A stretch of 64,000 nucleotides of DNA from the NCBI RefSeq assembly GCF_021083185.1, contig NZ_JAIGQB010000002.1, forward strand, positions 186,001-250,000, read 5' to 3'. This DNA is from Nocardioides furvisabuli (GTDB lineage: Bacteria > Actinomycetota > Actinomycetes > Propionibacteriales > Nocardioidaceae). The stretch's first letter is position 1; each line of letters opens with the position of its first letter. The translations under genes were made by a program, and so were the position numbers. Under the pieces are notes generated by a model. The model saw nothing but the letters and a program-made list of their open reading frames with translations, made no database searches and was not told where the DNA came from. Positions 1-8,573 of this stretch are shown here, one piece after another.

Positions 1-412
1 CGCCGACGCGGTCGACGATCGGCTTGAGCTCGATCTCGCGCGACTCGCTCATGGCGCCGGCGTAGAAGCTCGCGATCTGCGCCATCGAGGAGTCGTTGGT
101 GCACACGAAGCGAGCCGTGTGGCGCGTCTCGGAGACGTGCACCGAGTCGCAGTCGACGTTGTGGCGCTGGAGCCACGCGCGGTAGTCGGCGAAGTCCTCA
201 CCGACGGCCCCGACGAGCACCGGGCGCAGGCCCAGGTTGCCGAGGCCGAAGCAGATGTTGGCCGCGCATCCTCCCCGGCGCACCTCCAGGTCCTCGACCA
301 GGAAGGACACCGACAGCTTGTCGAGCTGGTCGACGACCAGGCTGTCGGAGAACCTACCCGGGAAGGACATCAGGTGGTCGGTCGCGATGGATCCGGCAAC
401 GAGGAGGGACAC
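1..412 (-). CDS. PfkB-family carbohydrate/adenosine kinase, partial (C-terminus off the window)
   Basis: N-terminal part of a ribokinase/PfkB-type kinase, which would phosphorylate a sugar or nucleoside with ATP. Visible: a DHLMSFPGRFSD opening strand and the RRGGCAANICFG substrate-binding Gly-rich segment. The opening resembles the actinobacterial adenosine-kinase branch, and the neighbours (erpA-like and glycerate kinase genes) match the adenosine kinase neighbourhood I recall from Mycobacterium; the exact substrate is inference. Start is uncertain: GTG at 412 fits family length, with GTG at 424 and ATG at 478 in frame. The sugar-binding aspartate region lies outside the window. Confidence 0.85.
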   Translation of the reverse strand, partial: MSLLVAGSIATDHLMSFPGRFSDSLVVDQLDKLSVSFLVEDLEVRRGGCAANICFGLGNLGLRPVLVGAVGEDFADYRAWLQRHNVDCDSVHVSETRHTARFVCTNDSSMAQIASFYAGAMSESREIELKPIVDRVG

Positions 413-476
413 GACGCGAAACACTACCTCCCGGTACAGCTCGGGATACCACGCAGTAGCCAATAGCGTCGTTGCC

Positions 477-719
477 ATGACGACGTCACGACACCCCGCG
501 CACCTGGTCCACGACGAGCTGGCGACCCCCGACGAGATGGCCGCCGACTGCCGGGCGGTCGGTCGCCACCTCCGCCTGGAGCGCGCCGCGCGCGCCGCCG
601 TCGCCGCACCCCCCAGCATCCGCTACGAGGACTACCCGGCCGAGGTCGGCAAGCGCGAGATCCGGGTCTCCGACGCCGCCGCGCGCATCGCCAACGCCCT
701 GCACCTGCACCTGGACTGA
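477..719 (+). CDS. Small hypothetical protein, 80 aa
   Basis: Unrecognised soluble protein. Starts at ATG 477 (MTTSRHPAHLVHDEL), divergent from the PfkB kinase, so the two share the short region around 413-476. Third codon positions are almost all G or C, supporting real coding. It is rich in Arg, Ala and acidic residues, with no signal peptide or membrane segment. It ends just before a strong bidirectional hairpin. Function unknown; its position beside a sugar/adenosine kinase gives no clear clue. Confidence 0.6.
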   Translation: MTTSRHPAHLVHDELATPDEMAADCRAVGRHLRLERAARAAVAAPPSIRYEDYPAEVGKREIRVSDAAARIANALHLHLD

Positions 720-733
720 TCGGTCAGGAACGA

Positions 734-767
734 CGAAGGGCCCCAGCCTCTCGGCTGGGGCCCTTCG
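734..767. terminator. Bidirectional hairpin terminator
   Basis: Perfect 14-bp inverted repeat (CGAAGGGCCCCAGC and its complement) with a 6-nt loop, between the converging 80-aa gene and erpA. No U-tract follows, as is usual in actinobacteria. Likely ends transcription from both sides. Confidence 0.85.
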
Positions 768-778
768 CAGGTGTCACG

Positions 779-1138
779 TCAGTGGAACGAGTCGCCGCAC
801 GCGCACGAACCGGTCGCGTTGGGGTTGTCGATCGTGAAGCCCTGCTTCTCGATGGTGTCGACGAAGTCGATCTCGGCTCCGTTGAGGTAGGGGACGCTCA
901 TCCGGTCGACGACGACGGTCACGCCGTCGAAGTCGGTGGTGACGTCGCCGTCGAGCGTGCGCTCGTCGAAGAAGAGCTGGTAGCGCAGGCCCGAGCAGCC
1001 ACCGGGCTGCACGGAGATGCGCAGGGCCAGGTCGTCACGGCCCTCCTGCTCGAGGAGGCTCTTGATCTTGCCGGCAGCGACGTCGGACAGGTTGATCTGG
1101 TCGGTGCGGCGCTCAGTGGTCTCGACCTGCTCGGTCAT
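779..1138 (-). CDS. erpA: Iron-sulfur cluster insertion protein (HesB/IscA family, ErpA-type)
   Basis: A-type Fe-S carrier that delivers clusters to apo-proteins in the cytosol. 119 aa, normal family length. The three conserved ligand cysteines are visible: one in PGGCSGL mid-protein and two in the C-terminal SCACGDSF. The first 15 or so residues are a charged extension before the conserved INLSDVAAGKI start of the fold. ATG 1138 follows a GGAGTGATG-like purine stretch. It lies downstream of glycerate kinase on the same strand with an 88-bp gap. A nearby client could be the Fe-S enzyme NadA (inference). Confidence 0.93.
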   Translation of the reverse strand: MTEQVETTERRTDQINLSDVAAGKIKSLLEQEGRDDLALRISVQPGGCSGLRYQLFFDERTLDGDVTTDFDGVTVVVDRMSVPYLNGAEIDFVDTIEKQGFTIDNPNATGSCACGDSFH

Positions 1139-1226
1139 CTCATCACTCCAGGAAGTATCGGGGTCTCGCTCGTTGCAATGGTCGCACACCTGGGGATATT
1201 CCCCGACCCCACGAGGCGGCCGGGCC

Positions 1227-2309
1227 TCATCGCGACCAGGTCCGCGCCACGCGCTGCGCGAGGTCGGCCAGCGCCTCGGCCGGGGCGGCGTACGCCCGCT
1301 CCTCCCCCACCAGCTCGACCAGGGAGTACGCCGACTCGATCCCGAGCGCGCGCATCTCCCGCGAGCCGACCAGCACCTGACCGGCCAGCGCGATGCAGGG
1401 CCGCAGCGCCTCCGAGGCGACCCCGGCCACGCCGTAGGGCACCTTGCCGGCGCGGCTGGAGAAGTCGAAGGCGCCCTCGCCGGTGACGACGAGGTCGCTG
1501 CGTCCGGCCCGCTCGGCGAGCGAGACCGCCGCGGCCACCAGGTCGATGCCCGGCTCGCGGGAGGCACCCAGGACCAGGAGGGCGTAGCCGATGCCACCGG
1601 CGGCCCCGGCACCCTTGTCGAGGGACGTACGCCGGTCCGTGGCGGTGGCGAACGCCTCGAGCCAGCCGTCCACCTCGGCGATGCGCTCCTCCGCGATGCC
1701 CTTCTGCGGCCCGAAGGTCTTCGTGGCCCCGAAGAGCCCGGTGAGGGGGATGTCGACGTCACTGGCGGCCACGAGGGTGACGCCGGCGAGGCGTTCGCGA
1801 GCTGCCGACAGGTCGACGTCGCCCACGCCCGACAGGGCGGCCGGCCCGGCGTCGAGCACCGCGTCGGCGGTCGCCCCGAGCGCGGCGAGCAACCCGGCCC
1901 CGCCGTCGTTGGTGCCCGTGCCGCCGAGCCCGACCACGACGGTCCGGGCGCCTGCGTCCACCGCGGCCAGCACCAGCTCCCCGACCCCGCGGCTGGTCGC
2001 CGTCTCCGGGTCGCCGTCGACCAGGTGGAGGCCGGCGGCCTGCGCGCTCTCGACGTACGCCGTGTCACCGACCCGCAGCACCACGGCCGGCACCGATGCG
2101 CCGTGCGGACCGCCGACGGTGACCGCCGACAGCTCCCCACCGAGGGCGGCGTGGAGCACGTCGACGAAGCCCGGTCCCCCGTCCGCCATCGGCGCGAGGT
2201 CGAGCTCGTCCCCGGGCGCGTGGCGGCGCCAGCCCTCGGCGATGGCGTCCGCGGCCTGCACCGCGGTGAGGGTGCCGGCGAACTTGTCCGGGGCGATGAG
2301 CACGCGCAT
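1227..2309 (-). CDS. Glycerate kinase
   Basis: Phosphorylates D-glycerate with ATP (to 2- or 3-phosphoglycerate depending on subfamily), cytosolic. 360 aa, normal for the GlxK/GarK family. Family marks: MRVLIAPDKF at the N-terminus, APMADGGPGFVD around residues 39-50, and the long Gly-rich GLGGTGTNDGGAG segment mid-protein. ATG 2309 has a weak -10-like hexamer (GAGGAT) six nt upstream, so the mRNA may be leaderless. It is the upstream neighbour of erpA. Confidence 0.93.
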   Translation of the reverse strand: MRVLIAPDKFAGTLTAVQAADAIAEGWRRHAPGDELDLAPMADGGPGFVDVLHAALGGELSAVTVGGPHGASVPAVVLRVGDTAYVESAQAAGLHLVDGDPETATSRGVGELVLAAVDAGARTVVVGLGGTGTNDGGAGLLAALGATADAVLDAGPAALSGVGDVDLSAARERLAGVTLVAASDVDIPLTGLFGATKTFGPQKGIAEERIAEVDGWLEAFATATDRRTSLDKGAGAAGGIGYALLVLGASREPGIDLVAAAVSLAERAGRSDLVVTGEGAFDFSSRAGKVPYGVAGVASEALRPCIALAGQVLVGSREMRALGIESAYSLVELVGEERAYAAPAEALADLAQRVARTWSR

Positions 2310-2350
2310 GGCGCCATCCTCGCAGTGGAGCCGTCCGGCATGCTGGCCGC

Positions 2351-2770
2351 ATGAGTCTTGACCCGATCGTCGCCGAAGTGACCGTGCCGGTGACCCCCAC
2401 CGAGGCCTTCGTCGGCTTCACCGCCCAGATGGGCGAGTGGTGGGACCCGGCGGTGACCCCTGAGCCGGCCACCTACAGCGGCATCGCGATCGACCCCGAC
2501 GGTCCCGTCGAGATGGTCCACGGAGACGAGCACTTCACGTGGGGCCGGGTGATGGAGTGGGACCCGATCGGCCGCTACACGCAGGAGTTCTGGCTCGGTC
2601 ACCCCGAGGACGAGGCGACCGTCCTCGACGTCCGCTTCACCGAGGCGGAGGCCGGCGCCACCCTCGTACGGCTGGTGCACAGCGGCTGGCTGCCCGGCAC
2701 CGAGGACCTCCGCGCCCGCTACGCCGACTGGCAGCGGCTCCTCGATCGCTACGCCGCGCACGTGTCGTGA
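2351..2770 (+). CDS. SRPBCC (START/Bet v1-like) domain protein
   Basis: 139-aa single-domain protein of the AHSA1/SRPBCC fold, which makes a deep hydrophobic pocket for small ligands. Visible: the opening VPVTPTEAFVGFT, the WW pair near residue 30, the central FTWGRVMEWDP segment and the C-terminal amphipathic helix ending in YAAHVS. Its stop overlaps the GTG start of the next acetyltransferase (GTGA), so the two are translationally coupled. Ligand unknown. Confidence 0.85.
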   Translation: MSLDPIVAEVTVPVTPTEAFVGFTAQMGEWWDPAVTPEPATYSGIAIDPDGPVEMVHGDEHFTWGRVMEWDPIGRYTQEFWLGHPEDEATVLDVRFTEAEAGATLVRLVHSGWLPGTEDLRARYADWQRLLDRYAAHVS

Positions 2771-3654
2771 GCGGGGCGCTCGTCCGTCCGATGCGCGAGG
2801 ACGACCTCGAGGCGTTCGGCGAGATCACCGCGACCAGCTACCACCAGGTCGACGTCCGCTCCTACCCCCGCTCGTGGCCCGACCCCGTACGCCGTCCTCC
2901 CGGGCGCACGGGCGCCTGGATCGACCGCACCCGGGCGGCCCTCGTGACCGACGCGGGCGGCTGCTGGGTGGCCGAGGTCGACGGCGAGGTGGTGGGCGGA
3001 GCCGTCTCGCGGGTGCGCGAGCTGATGTGGATCCTCGCCTCCTTCGCGGTCCGGCCCGACCACCAGGGCCAGGGCATCGGCGCCCAGCTGATGGCGGCGG
3101 CGCTGCACCACGGCCGCGGGTGCCTGCGCGGCATGTTCGCCGCCAGCGCCGACCCCGGTGCGGCACGCCGCTACCGACTGGCCGGCTTCGACCTCCACCC
3201 GCAGATGCTCCTGCGCGGCGCTGTCGACCGCAGCGCGATCCCCGTGGTGGACCGGGTGCGGGAGGGCACCGCGGCCGACATCGACCTGCTCGACTCCGTC
3301 GACCGGCGGACCCGTGGAGCCGCTCACCTGTCCGACCACGAGCTGCTGCTCGCCCAGTTCCGCCTGGTCGTCACCGACCACACCACGGGATCCGGCTACG
3401 CCTACGTCGACGACGACGGGGCGCCGACCCTGCTCGCGGCCACGAACCGGCGTACGGCGTCGGGGTTGATGTGGGAGGCGCTCGCCTCGTCCCGACCGGA
3501 CGCCGAGGTCTCGGTGCAGCACATCACCGCGGCGAACCAGTGGGCCCTCGACGTGGGACTCGCGGCACGCCTGGCGATCCACCAGAACGGCTACCTGTGC
3601 GTGCGGCGGATGAAGCCGCCCACGCCCTACCTGCACCACGGCAGCCTGCTCTGA
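2767..3654 (+). CDS. GNAT-family N-acetyltransferase
   Basis: 295 aa; transfers an acetyl group from acetyl-CoA to an unknown amine. The N-terminal half is a classic GNAT domain with the acetyl-CoA binding loop VRPDHQGQGIGAQLM near residue 100. The C-terminal half (from about residue 165) is a second, degenerate GNAT-like lobe with no clear Q/RxxGxG/A motif, a common two-domain arrangement. GTG 2767 is set by the four-base overlap with the preceding SRPBCC gene. Confidence 0.85.
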   Translation: MSGALVRPMREDDLEAFGEITATSYHQVDVRSYPRSWPDPVRRPPGRTGAWIDRTRAALVTDAGGCWVAEVDGEVVGGAVSRVRELMWILASFAVRPDHQGQGIGAQLMAAALHHGRGCLRGMFAASADPGAARRYRLAGFDLHPQMLLRGAVDRSAIPVVDRVREGTAADIDLLDSVDRRTRGAAHLSDHELLLAQFRLVVTDHTTGSGYAYVDDDGAPTLLAATNRRTASGLMWEALASSRPDAEVSVQHITAANQWALDVGLAARLAIHQNGYLCVRRMKPPTPYLHHGSLL

Positions 3655-3670
3655 GGCCGACGGCGACGTC

Positions 3671-4912
3671 CTACAGCTGCGAGCCCGGCTCGAGCCGCGC
3701 ACCCGCCGCGACGTCGCCTCTGACGCGTGAGTCGCGCCCGACCAGGACCACGTCCTCGTCGCGGGCCAGCCGCGCCGACGGCTCGGCACCGACCCGGGCG
3801 CGTGCCGCCACCTCGCAGCGCTCGTCCAGCACGGACGTGCGCACCATGGCGCCGGCACGGACCACGCAGTCCTCCAGGAGCACGCTGTCGTGCACCTCGG
3901 CGCCCTTCTCGACCACGACACCGGGGCCGAGCACGGAGCCGACGACGAGGCCGGAGACGTCGACCCCCGGGGACAGCACCGAGTCGCGGCACTCCCCCGC
4001 CGCCCGCACCCGCGCGGCGGGGCGGTCGGGCCAGTGGGAGATGACGGGACGGTCCGGGTGGTCGAACACGTCGACCCGGCCCTGCAGCAGGTCGCGGTGG
4101 GACTGGAGGTAGAGGCCGGGCTGCCCGACGTCGCGCCAGTAGCCGGTGAGGGGCACGGCGGCGACCCTGCCGCCCTCGACGAGGCGCGGCAGCAGGTGCT
4201 CGCCGAAGTCGCCGATCCCGCTGTCGCCGGCAGCCGTGTCCTGGGGGTCCTGTCCTGGGGCCAGCTCGCGGCGCAGGTCCTGGAGGGTGTCGAGCAGCAC
4301 GTTGGTGTCGTAGACGAAGATCTCGCTCGCCACCGTGCCGGCCGAGGGTCGCGACGGCTTGTGCTCCACACCGGTCACGGTGCCGTCGCGCCCGGCGAGC
4401 ACCACGACGTTGTCGGAGGCGTCCTTCTTGGTCACCTCGCTGGTGAGCACCGTGGCCACGCGGCCCGAGGCGAGGTGCTCGTCGATCACCGGCTCGAGGT
4501 CCATGTTGAAGACGTGGTCGGCGCTGCACACGACGAGCGCGCGGGCGCCGAACGCAGCGATGTCGGCAGACATCCGCAGGAGCAGGTCACCGTTGCCGAA
4601 GGCGAAGCCGCTCTCGGTCGCGGGACCGGTGCCGGTCTGGGGGATGATCCGGCGGAAGCCTCCCCGGTTGCGGTCCAGCGACCACGGCCGGCCGCCGGAG
4701 AGGTAGTCGTCGATCGAGGTCACCTGGTACTCCAGCGACACCCAGACGTCGGCGAGGTCGGCGTGCACCATCGCGGACATGGCGAAGTCGACGAGCCGGT
4801 GCACACCGCCGTACGGCAGGGCGGGCTTGGCGCGCTCCCGGGTCAGCACGTCCATGCGGGAGCCCTGCCCGCCCGCCTGGACCAGGGCCAGCACCTCACC
4901 GCGTCGTGGCAT
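3671..4912 (-). CDS. Glucose-1-phosphate adenylyltransferase-like sugar nucleotidyltransferase
   Basis: 413 aa. The N-terminal nucleotidyltransferase fold shows LVQAGGQGSRMDVLTRERAKPALPYGG (nucleotide loop and KP pair), a SADHVFNMD metal site and YWRDVGQPGLY as in GlgC. A C-terminal left-handed beta helix carries hexapeptide repeats from about residue 295. It would make ADP-glucose or a related sugar nucleotide, for glycogen or trehalose. It is close to GlgC but divergent, and no glycogen genes are nearby, so I give no symbol. ATG 4912 has a weak CATGCT -10-like hexamer six nt upstream. Divergent from nadA. Confidence 0.85.
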   Translation of the reverse strand: MPRRGEVLALVQAGGQGSRMDVLTRERAKPALPYGGVHRLVDFAMSAMVHADLADVWVSLEYQVTSIDDYLSGGRPWSLDRNRGGFRRIIPQTGTGPATESGFAFGNGDLLLRMSADIAAFGARALVVCSADHVFNMDLEPVIDEHLASGRVATVLTSEVTKKDASDNVVVLAGRDGTVTGVEHKPSRPSAGTVASEIFVYDTNVLLDTLQDLRRELAPGQDPQDTAAGDSGIGDFGEHLLPRLVEGGRVAAVPLTGYWRDVGQPGLYLQSHRDLLQGRVDVFDHPDRPVISHWPDRPAARVRAAGECRDSVLSPGVDVSGLVVGSVLGPGVVVEKGAEVHDSVLLEDCVVRAGAMVRTSVLDERCEVAARARVGAEPSARLARDEDVVLVGRDSRVRGDVAAGARLEPGSQL

Positions 4913-4989
4913 GGCGAAAGCATGGCACGCGGGCCGGTGCCGGACGTCCCTCCCTCCGGGCGGGGCATGTCGATGTCACCGACGCGACC

Positions 4990-4995
4990 TAGGAT
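4990..4995 (+). promoter_or_regulatory. -10-like hexamer, leaderless nadA
   Basis: TAGGAT followed by 6 nt and the nadA ATG. No Shine-Dalgarno sequence fits, so transcription probably starts at or next to the A of the start codon. Confidence 0.6.
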
Positions 4996-5001
4996 CGACC
5001 C

Positions 5002-6180
5002 ATGAGCCTCGTCGACCTGCCGCTCCTCCCCCTCGGCAAGGGCCGCGACCTCGACGCCGAGCGCGGCGTGGAGTGTCCCGGTGACCTCCCGGCAGCCTCG
5101 GACCCCGGCCTCGTGGAGCGCGCCCGCGCCGCCAAGGCGGCCCTCGGCGAGCGCGTGTTCGTCCTGGGCCACCACTACCAGCGCGACGAGGTCATCCAGT
5201 TCGCCGACGTCACCGGTGACTCCTTCAAGCTCGCCCGCGACGCCGCAGCGCGGCCCGCCGCCGAGTTCATCGTCTTCTGCGGCGTGCACTTCATGGCCGA
5301 GTCGGCCGACATCCTCACCTCACCGGCGCAGCAGGTCGTGCTGCCCGACCTCGCGGCCGGGTGCTCGATGGCCGACATGGCCCGCCTGCGCCAGGTCGAG
5401 GACGCGTGGGACGCGATGGCCGACGCCGGCATCCAGGACGTCGTCGTGCCCGTGACCTACATGAACTCCAGCGCCGACATCAAGGCCTTCTGCGGCCGCA
5501 ACGGAGGCGTGGTCTGCACGTCGTCCAACGCCGACGTGGCGCTCGACTGGGCGTTCGCCCAGAAGGGCGACGGCGACGCCAAGGTGCTCTTCCTCCCCGA
5601 CCAGCACCTCGGGCGCAACACCGCTGTCCTCCAGATGGGCATCGCCCTCGACGAGTGCGTGGTGTGGGACCCCCACCAGCCCGGTGGCGGGCTGAGCGCC
5701 GACGAGCTCCGCAACGCCCGGATGATCCTGTGGAAGGGCCACTGCTCGGTGCACGGTCGCTTCTCCGAGGACGTCGTCGACGAGCTGCGCGCCCAGCACC
5801 CCGGGATCAACATCCTGGTCCACCCCGAGTGCAAGCACGAGGTCGTGCTCAAGGCCGACCTCGTCGGGTCGACCGAGTTCATCATCAAGACCATCGAGGC
5901 GGCCGAGCCCGGGACGGTCTGGGCGATCGGCACCGAGCTCAACCTCGTCAAGCGCCTGGCCGACGCCCATCCCGACAAGACGATCGTCTTCCTCGACCGC
6001 AACGTCTGCTACTGCTCGACGATGAACCGCATCGACCTGCCGCACCTGGTCTGGGCCCTGGAGAACCTTGTCGCCGGCACGGTCGTCAACCAGGTCACCG
6101 TCGACCCGGAGACCGAGGCCGACGCGCTCGTGGCGCTGCAGCGGATGCTCGACCTGCCCGGCAAGTCGCACCGCGACTGA
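5002..6180 (+). CDS. nadA: Quinolinate synthase A
   Basis: Condenses iminoaspartate with dihydroxyacetone phosphate to quinolinate in de novo NAD synthesis; a [4Fe-4S] enzyme of the cytosol. 392 aa. Cluster-ligand cysteines fit C121 (AAGCSMAD), C172 (VCTSSN) and C336 or C338 (NVCYCSTMNR). GHHYQRDEV and GVHFMAES are family signatures. nadB and nadC are not adjacent, so this copy stands apart from its usual partners. A leaderless -10 hexamer fixes the ATG. Confidence 0.96.
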   Translation: MSLVDLPLLPLGKGRDLDAERGVECPGDLPAASDPGLVERARAAKAALGERVFVLGHHYQRDEVIQFADVTGDSFKLARDAAARPAAEFIVFCGVHFMAESADILTSPAQQVVLPDLAAGCSMADMARLRQVEDAWDAMADAGIQDVVVPVTYMNSSADIKAFCGRNGGVVCTSSNADVALDWAFAQKGDGDAKVLFLPDQHLGRNTAVLQMGIALDECVVWDPHQPGGGLSADELRNARMILWKGHCSVHGRFSEDVVDELRAQHPGINILVHPECKHEVVLKADLVGSTEFIIKTIEAAEPGTVWAIGTELNLVKRLADAHPDKTIVFLDRNVCYCSTMNRIDLPHLVWALENLVAGTVVNQVTVDPETEADALVALQRMLDLPGKSHRD

Positions 6181-6195
6181 GCCCCGCCGCCGTCG

Positions 6196-7392
6196 ATGGC
6201 CCTGCCCAGGATCGGTGACGCCGAGCGTCGTCGCCGGATCGCCGTGCGCCACGCGCTGGCGCCCGGTCACCGGCTCGGCAGCGTCGAGGCGGTGACGCGG
6301 GCGATGACCGTGCTGCACGCGACCGAGGCCGCAACCGTGCACCTCGCCGTCGCCGCCCGGTCCGAGGGCCTCGACGTCGACGCCGTCGACCACGCGCTCT
6401 ACGACGAGCGCAGCGTCGTCAAGCAGCTGGCCATGCGGCGCACGCTCTTCGTCTTCCCCCGCGACCTCCTGCCCGCCGCGTGGGGCAGCGCGTCGGCACG
6501 CGTCGCGACGGCGGAGGGCAAACGGGTCGCCAAGATGGTGGAGGGAGCCGGGCTGGCCGACGACGGCGCTGCCTGGCTCGAGGCCGCCCGCACCGCCACC
6601 CTGGCCAGGCTCGCCGACGGTCCCGCGACCACGGCGGAGCTCCGCGCGCAGGTGCCCGAGCTGGCCGGTTCCGTCGGCGGCGACACCGACAAGCCGTCCG
6701 ACCGGCCCGTGCCCGTCGCACCCTGGGTGCTGACCCATCTCGGTCTGACCGGTTCCGCGTTCCGCGCGCGCAACGCCGGCCACTGGCGGGTCAACAAGCC
6801 GAGCTGGGCCACCGCCCGGGAGTGGCTCGGCGCGGCGGCGGAGCCGTGGGACGAGGCCGCCGGCTACGCCGAGCTGGTCCGCCGCTGGCTGGCCACGTTC
6901 GGCCCCGGCACCACCGCCGACGTCCAGTGGTGGCTCGGCTCGACCAAGACCGCCGTCACCCGGGCCCTCGCCGACGTCGGTGCCGTGGAGGTCGCCCTCG
7001 ACGACGCGACGACCGGCTGGGTGCTGCCCGACGACACCGCCGACACCCCGCCCGTGGAGCCGTGGGCCGCGCTGCTGCCGACGCTCGACCCGACCGTGAT
7101 GGGCTGGAAGTCGCGCGACTTCTACCTCGCCCCGGTCCACGGGCCGCGGCTCTTCGACACCAACGGCAACGCCGGCACCACCGCGTGGTGGGACGGCCGG
7201 GTCGTGGGCTGCTGGGTGCAGGACGACTCCGGAGCCGTACGCCTCTCGCTGCTCGAGGACGTCGACCCGACGGGCCGTGCCGCGCTGGAGCAGGAGGCGG
7301 AACGGCTGAGCCGGTGGCTCGACGGCACCGTGGTGGGCACCGTCTACTCCTCGCCCCAGATGAAGCAGGCCCGGCTCGCCCCGTCGGCCTAG
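6196..7392 (+). CDS. Winged-helix DNA-binding protein (HTH_42 / YcaQ-like)
   Basis: 398 aa, full family length. Family marks are LAMRRTLFVFPRDL near residue 77, LLPTLDPTVMGWKSRDFY, FDTNGNAG and WWDGRVVGCWVQ in the C-terminal half. Relatives include E. coli YcaQ and the AlkZ glycosylases that unhook DNA adducts; I do not see an AlkZ-type QxQ/QxD catalytic motif, so activity is open. It follows nadA by 15 nt. Its TAG stop overlaps the sensor kinase stop on the other strand through a shared CTAG. Confidence 0.8.
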   Translation: MALPRIGDAERRRRIAVRHALAPGHRLGSVEAVTRAMTVLHATEAATVHLAVAARSEGLDVDAVDHALYDERSVVKQLAMRRTLFVFPRDLLPAAWGSASARVATAEGKRVAKMVEGAGLADDGAAWLEAARTATLARLADGPATTAELRAQVPELAGSVGGDTDKPSDRPVPVAPWVLTHLGLTGSAFRARNAGHWRVNKPSWATAREWLGAAAEPWDEAAGYAELVRRWLATFGPGTTADVQWWLGSTKTAVTRALADVGAVEVALDDATTGWVLPDDTADTPPVEPWAALLPTLDPTVMGWKSRDFYLAPVHGPRLFDTNGNAGTTAWWDGRVVGCWVQDDSGAVRLSLLEDVDPTGRAALEQEAERLSRWLDGTVVGTVYSSPQMKQARLAPSA

Positions 7393-8573
7393 GTGTGGCC
7401 GGGCGCGGGGAGCTCGAACCAGAAGACCGAGCCACCCCCGGGGCGGTCCTCGACCCCCATGGACCCGCCGTGTGCCTCGACGATGCGGCGGCAGGTCGCC
7501 AGCCCGATGCCGGAGCCGTCGACGGTCTTGTCGAGGCGGGCGAGCGGCGCGAAGACGCGCTCGTGCTGCTCGGCAGGGATGCCGCGCCCGCGGTCGCGCA
7601 CCTCGACGCGGTGGTGCTTGTCGAGCGCGCGTGCGTCCACCTCGATGTCCGGCGGGGCACCAGCAGCGCTGAACTTCGCCGCGTTGTCCACGAGGTTCAT
7701 CAGCACCGACCGCAGCTGCGGTCCGTCGCCACGGACGGTCGGGAGCGGACCGACGACCACGTGTGCGCGATCGATCCGGCCGGCGAGGTCGTCGAGCGCC
7801 GCATCGAGCTCCGGGCCCAGGTCGACGAGGTCGTCCCCGGGTGCGGCGCCCTGCGCGGCGAAGTCCAGCAGACCGCCGATCATGTCCGTCATCCGCTGCA
7901 CGCCGCGCCGCGCGCGGGCGACCGTGTCGACCTGGTAGGGGTCGGTCACCTCGAGCTCGAGGCTCTCGAGCGAGAGCGAGATCGAGGTCAGCGGGTTCTT
8001 CAGGTCGTGGCTGACCTGCCCGGCGAAGTGCGCGAGGCGCTCGTTGGAGGTCGACAGGCGTGCGTTGGCGTCCCGCAACCGCCGCGAGGCGAGCTCGAGC
8101 TCCAGCACGTCGACGACGCGGTCGGCGAGCTGTGCGAGACCTCGGGCGGCCTCGTCGTCGACCTCGTGCGTCGCGCTGTCGAAGACGCACAGGGTGCCGA
8201 TGACGACCCCGGAGGGAGTGGTCAGCGGGTGGGAGCCGTAGAACTTCACGTCGCCGATCTCGCCGGTCGTCCACGGGCTGTGGGCGAACCGGGCGTCGCG
8301 CCCGGCGTCCTCGAGCATCACCGGCTGGCCCGACTCCACGACCACCCGGCACAACGCGTCCTCGCGCGCGGAGTCCTGCCCTTCGAAGCCCGTCGTGGCG
8401 ACCTGGTGCTGGGTGTCGGCGGTGAAGAGGTTGACGGCGGCGAAGGGCACGCCGGCCACCCTGGCGGCGAGCTCCACGAGCGCGTCGAGCTCGCGGCGCG
8501 GCGGGCGGTCGAGGACGCCGTACGCGGCCAGCACCCGTTCGCGCCTGGCGTCGCCGTCCTGCAGCGCCGTCAC
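7389..8573 (-). CDS. GAF-domain sensor histidine kinase
   Basis: 394 aa, no membrane segment, so cytosolic. GAF domain over about residues 20-150 (CRVVVESGQP, YGSHPL). HisKA with phospho-acceptor His189 in SHDLKNP, then HATPase with N box (LMNLVDNAAKFS), G1 (RDRGRGIP) and G2 (GSGIGLATC). GTG 8573 overlaps the PspAB stop (GTGA), so it is translated as the last gene of the pspA-pspAA-htpX-pspAB run. No response regulator is adjacent. Inference: it senses a cytosolic cue linked to envelope stress. Confidence 0.88.
   Translation of the reverse strand: MTALQDGDARRERVLAAYGVLDRPPRRELDALVELAARVAGVPFAAVNLFTADTQHQVATTGFEGQDSAREDALCRVVVESGQPVMLEDAGRDARFAHSPWTTGEIGDVKFYGSHPLTTPSGVVIGTLCVFDSATHEVDDEAARGLAQLADRVVDVLELELASRRLRDANARLSTSNERLAHFAGQVSHDLKNPLTSISLSLESLELEVTDPYQVDTVARARRGVQRMTDMIGGLLDFAAQGAAPGDDLVDLGPELDAALDDLAGRIDRAHVVVGPLPTVRGDGPQLRSVLMNLVDNAAKFSAAGAPPDIEVDARALDKHHRVEVRDRGRGIPAEQHERVFAPLARLDKTVDGSGIGLATCRRIVEAHGGSMGVEDRPGGGSVFWFELPAPGHT

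Noticed and set aside
779..2761. Apparent 660-aa minus-strand protein ending in the ErpA sequence
   Set aside because: Only the last 119 residues are ErpA; the rest is an out-of-frame reading of glycerate kinase and the SRPBCC gene.
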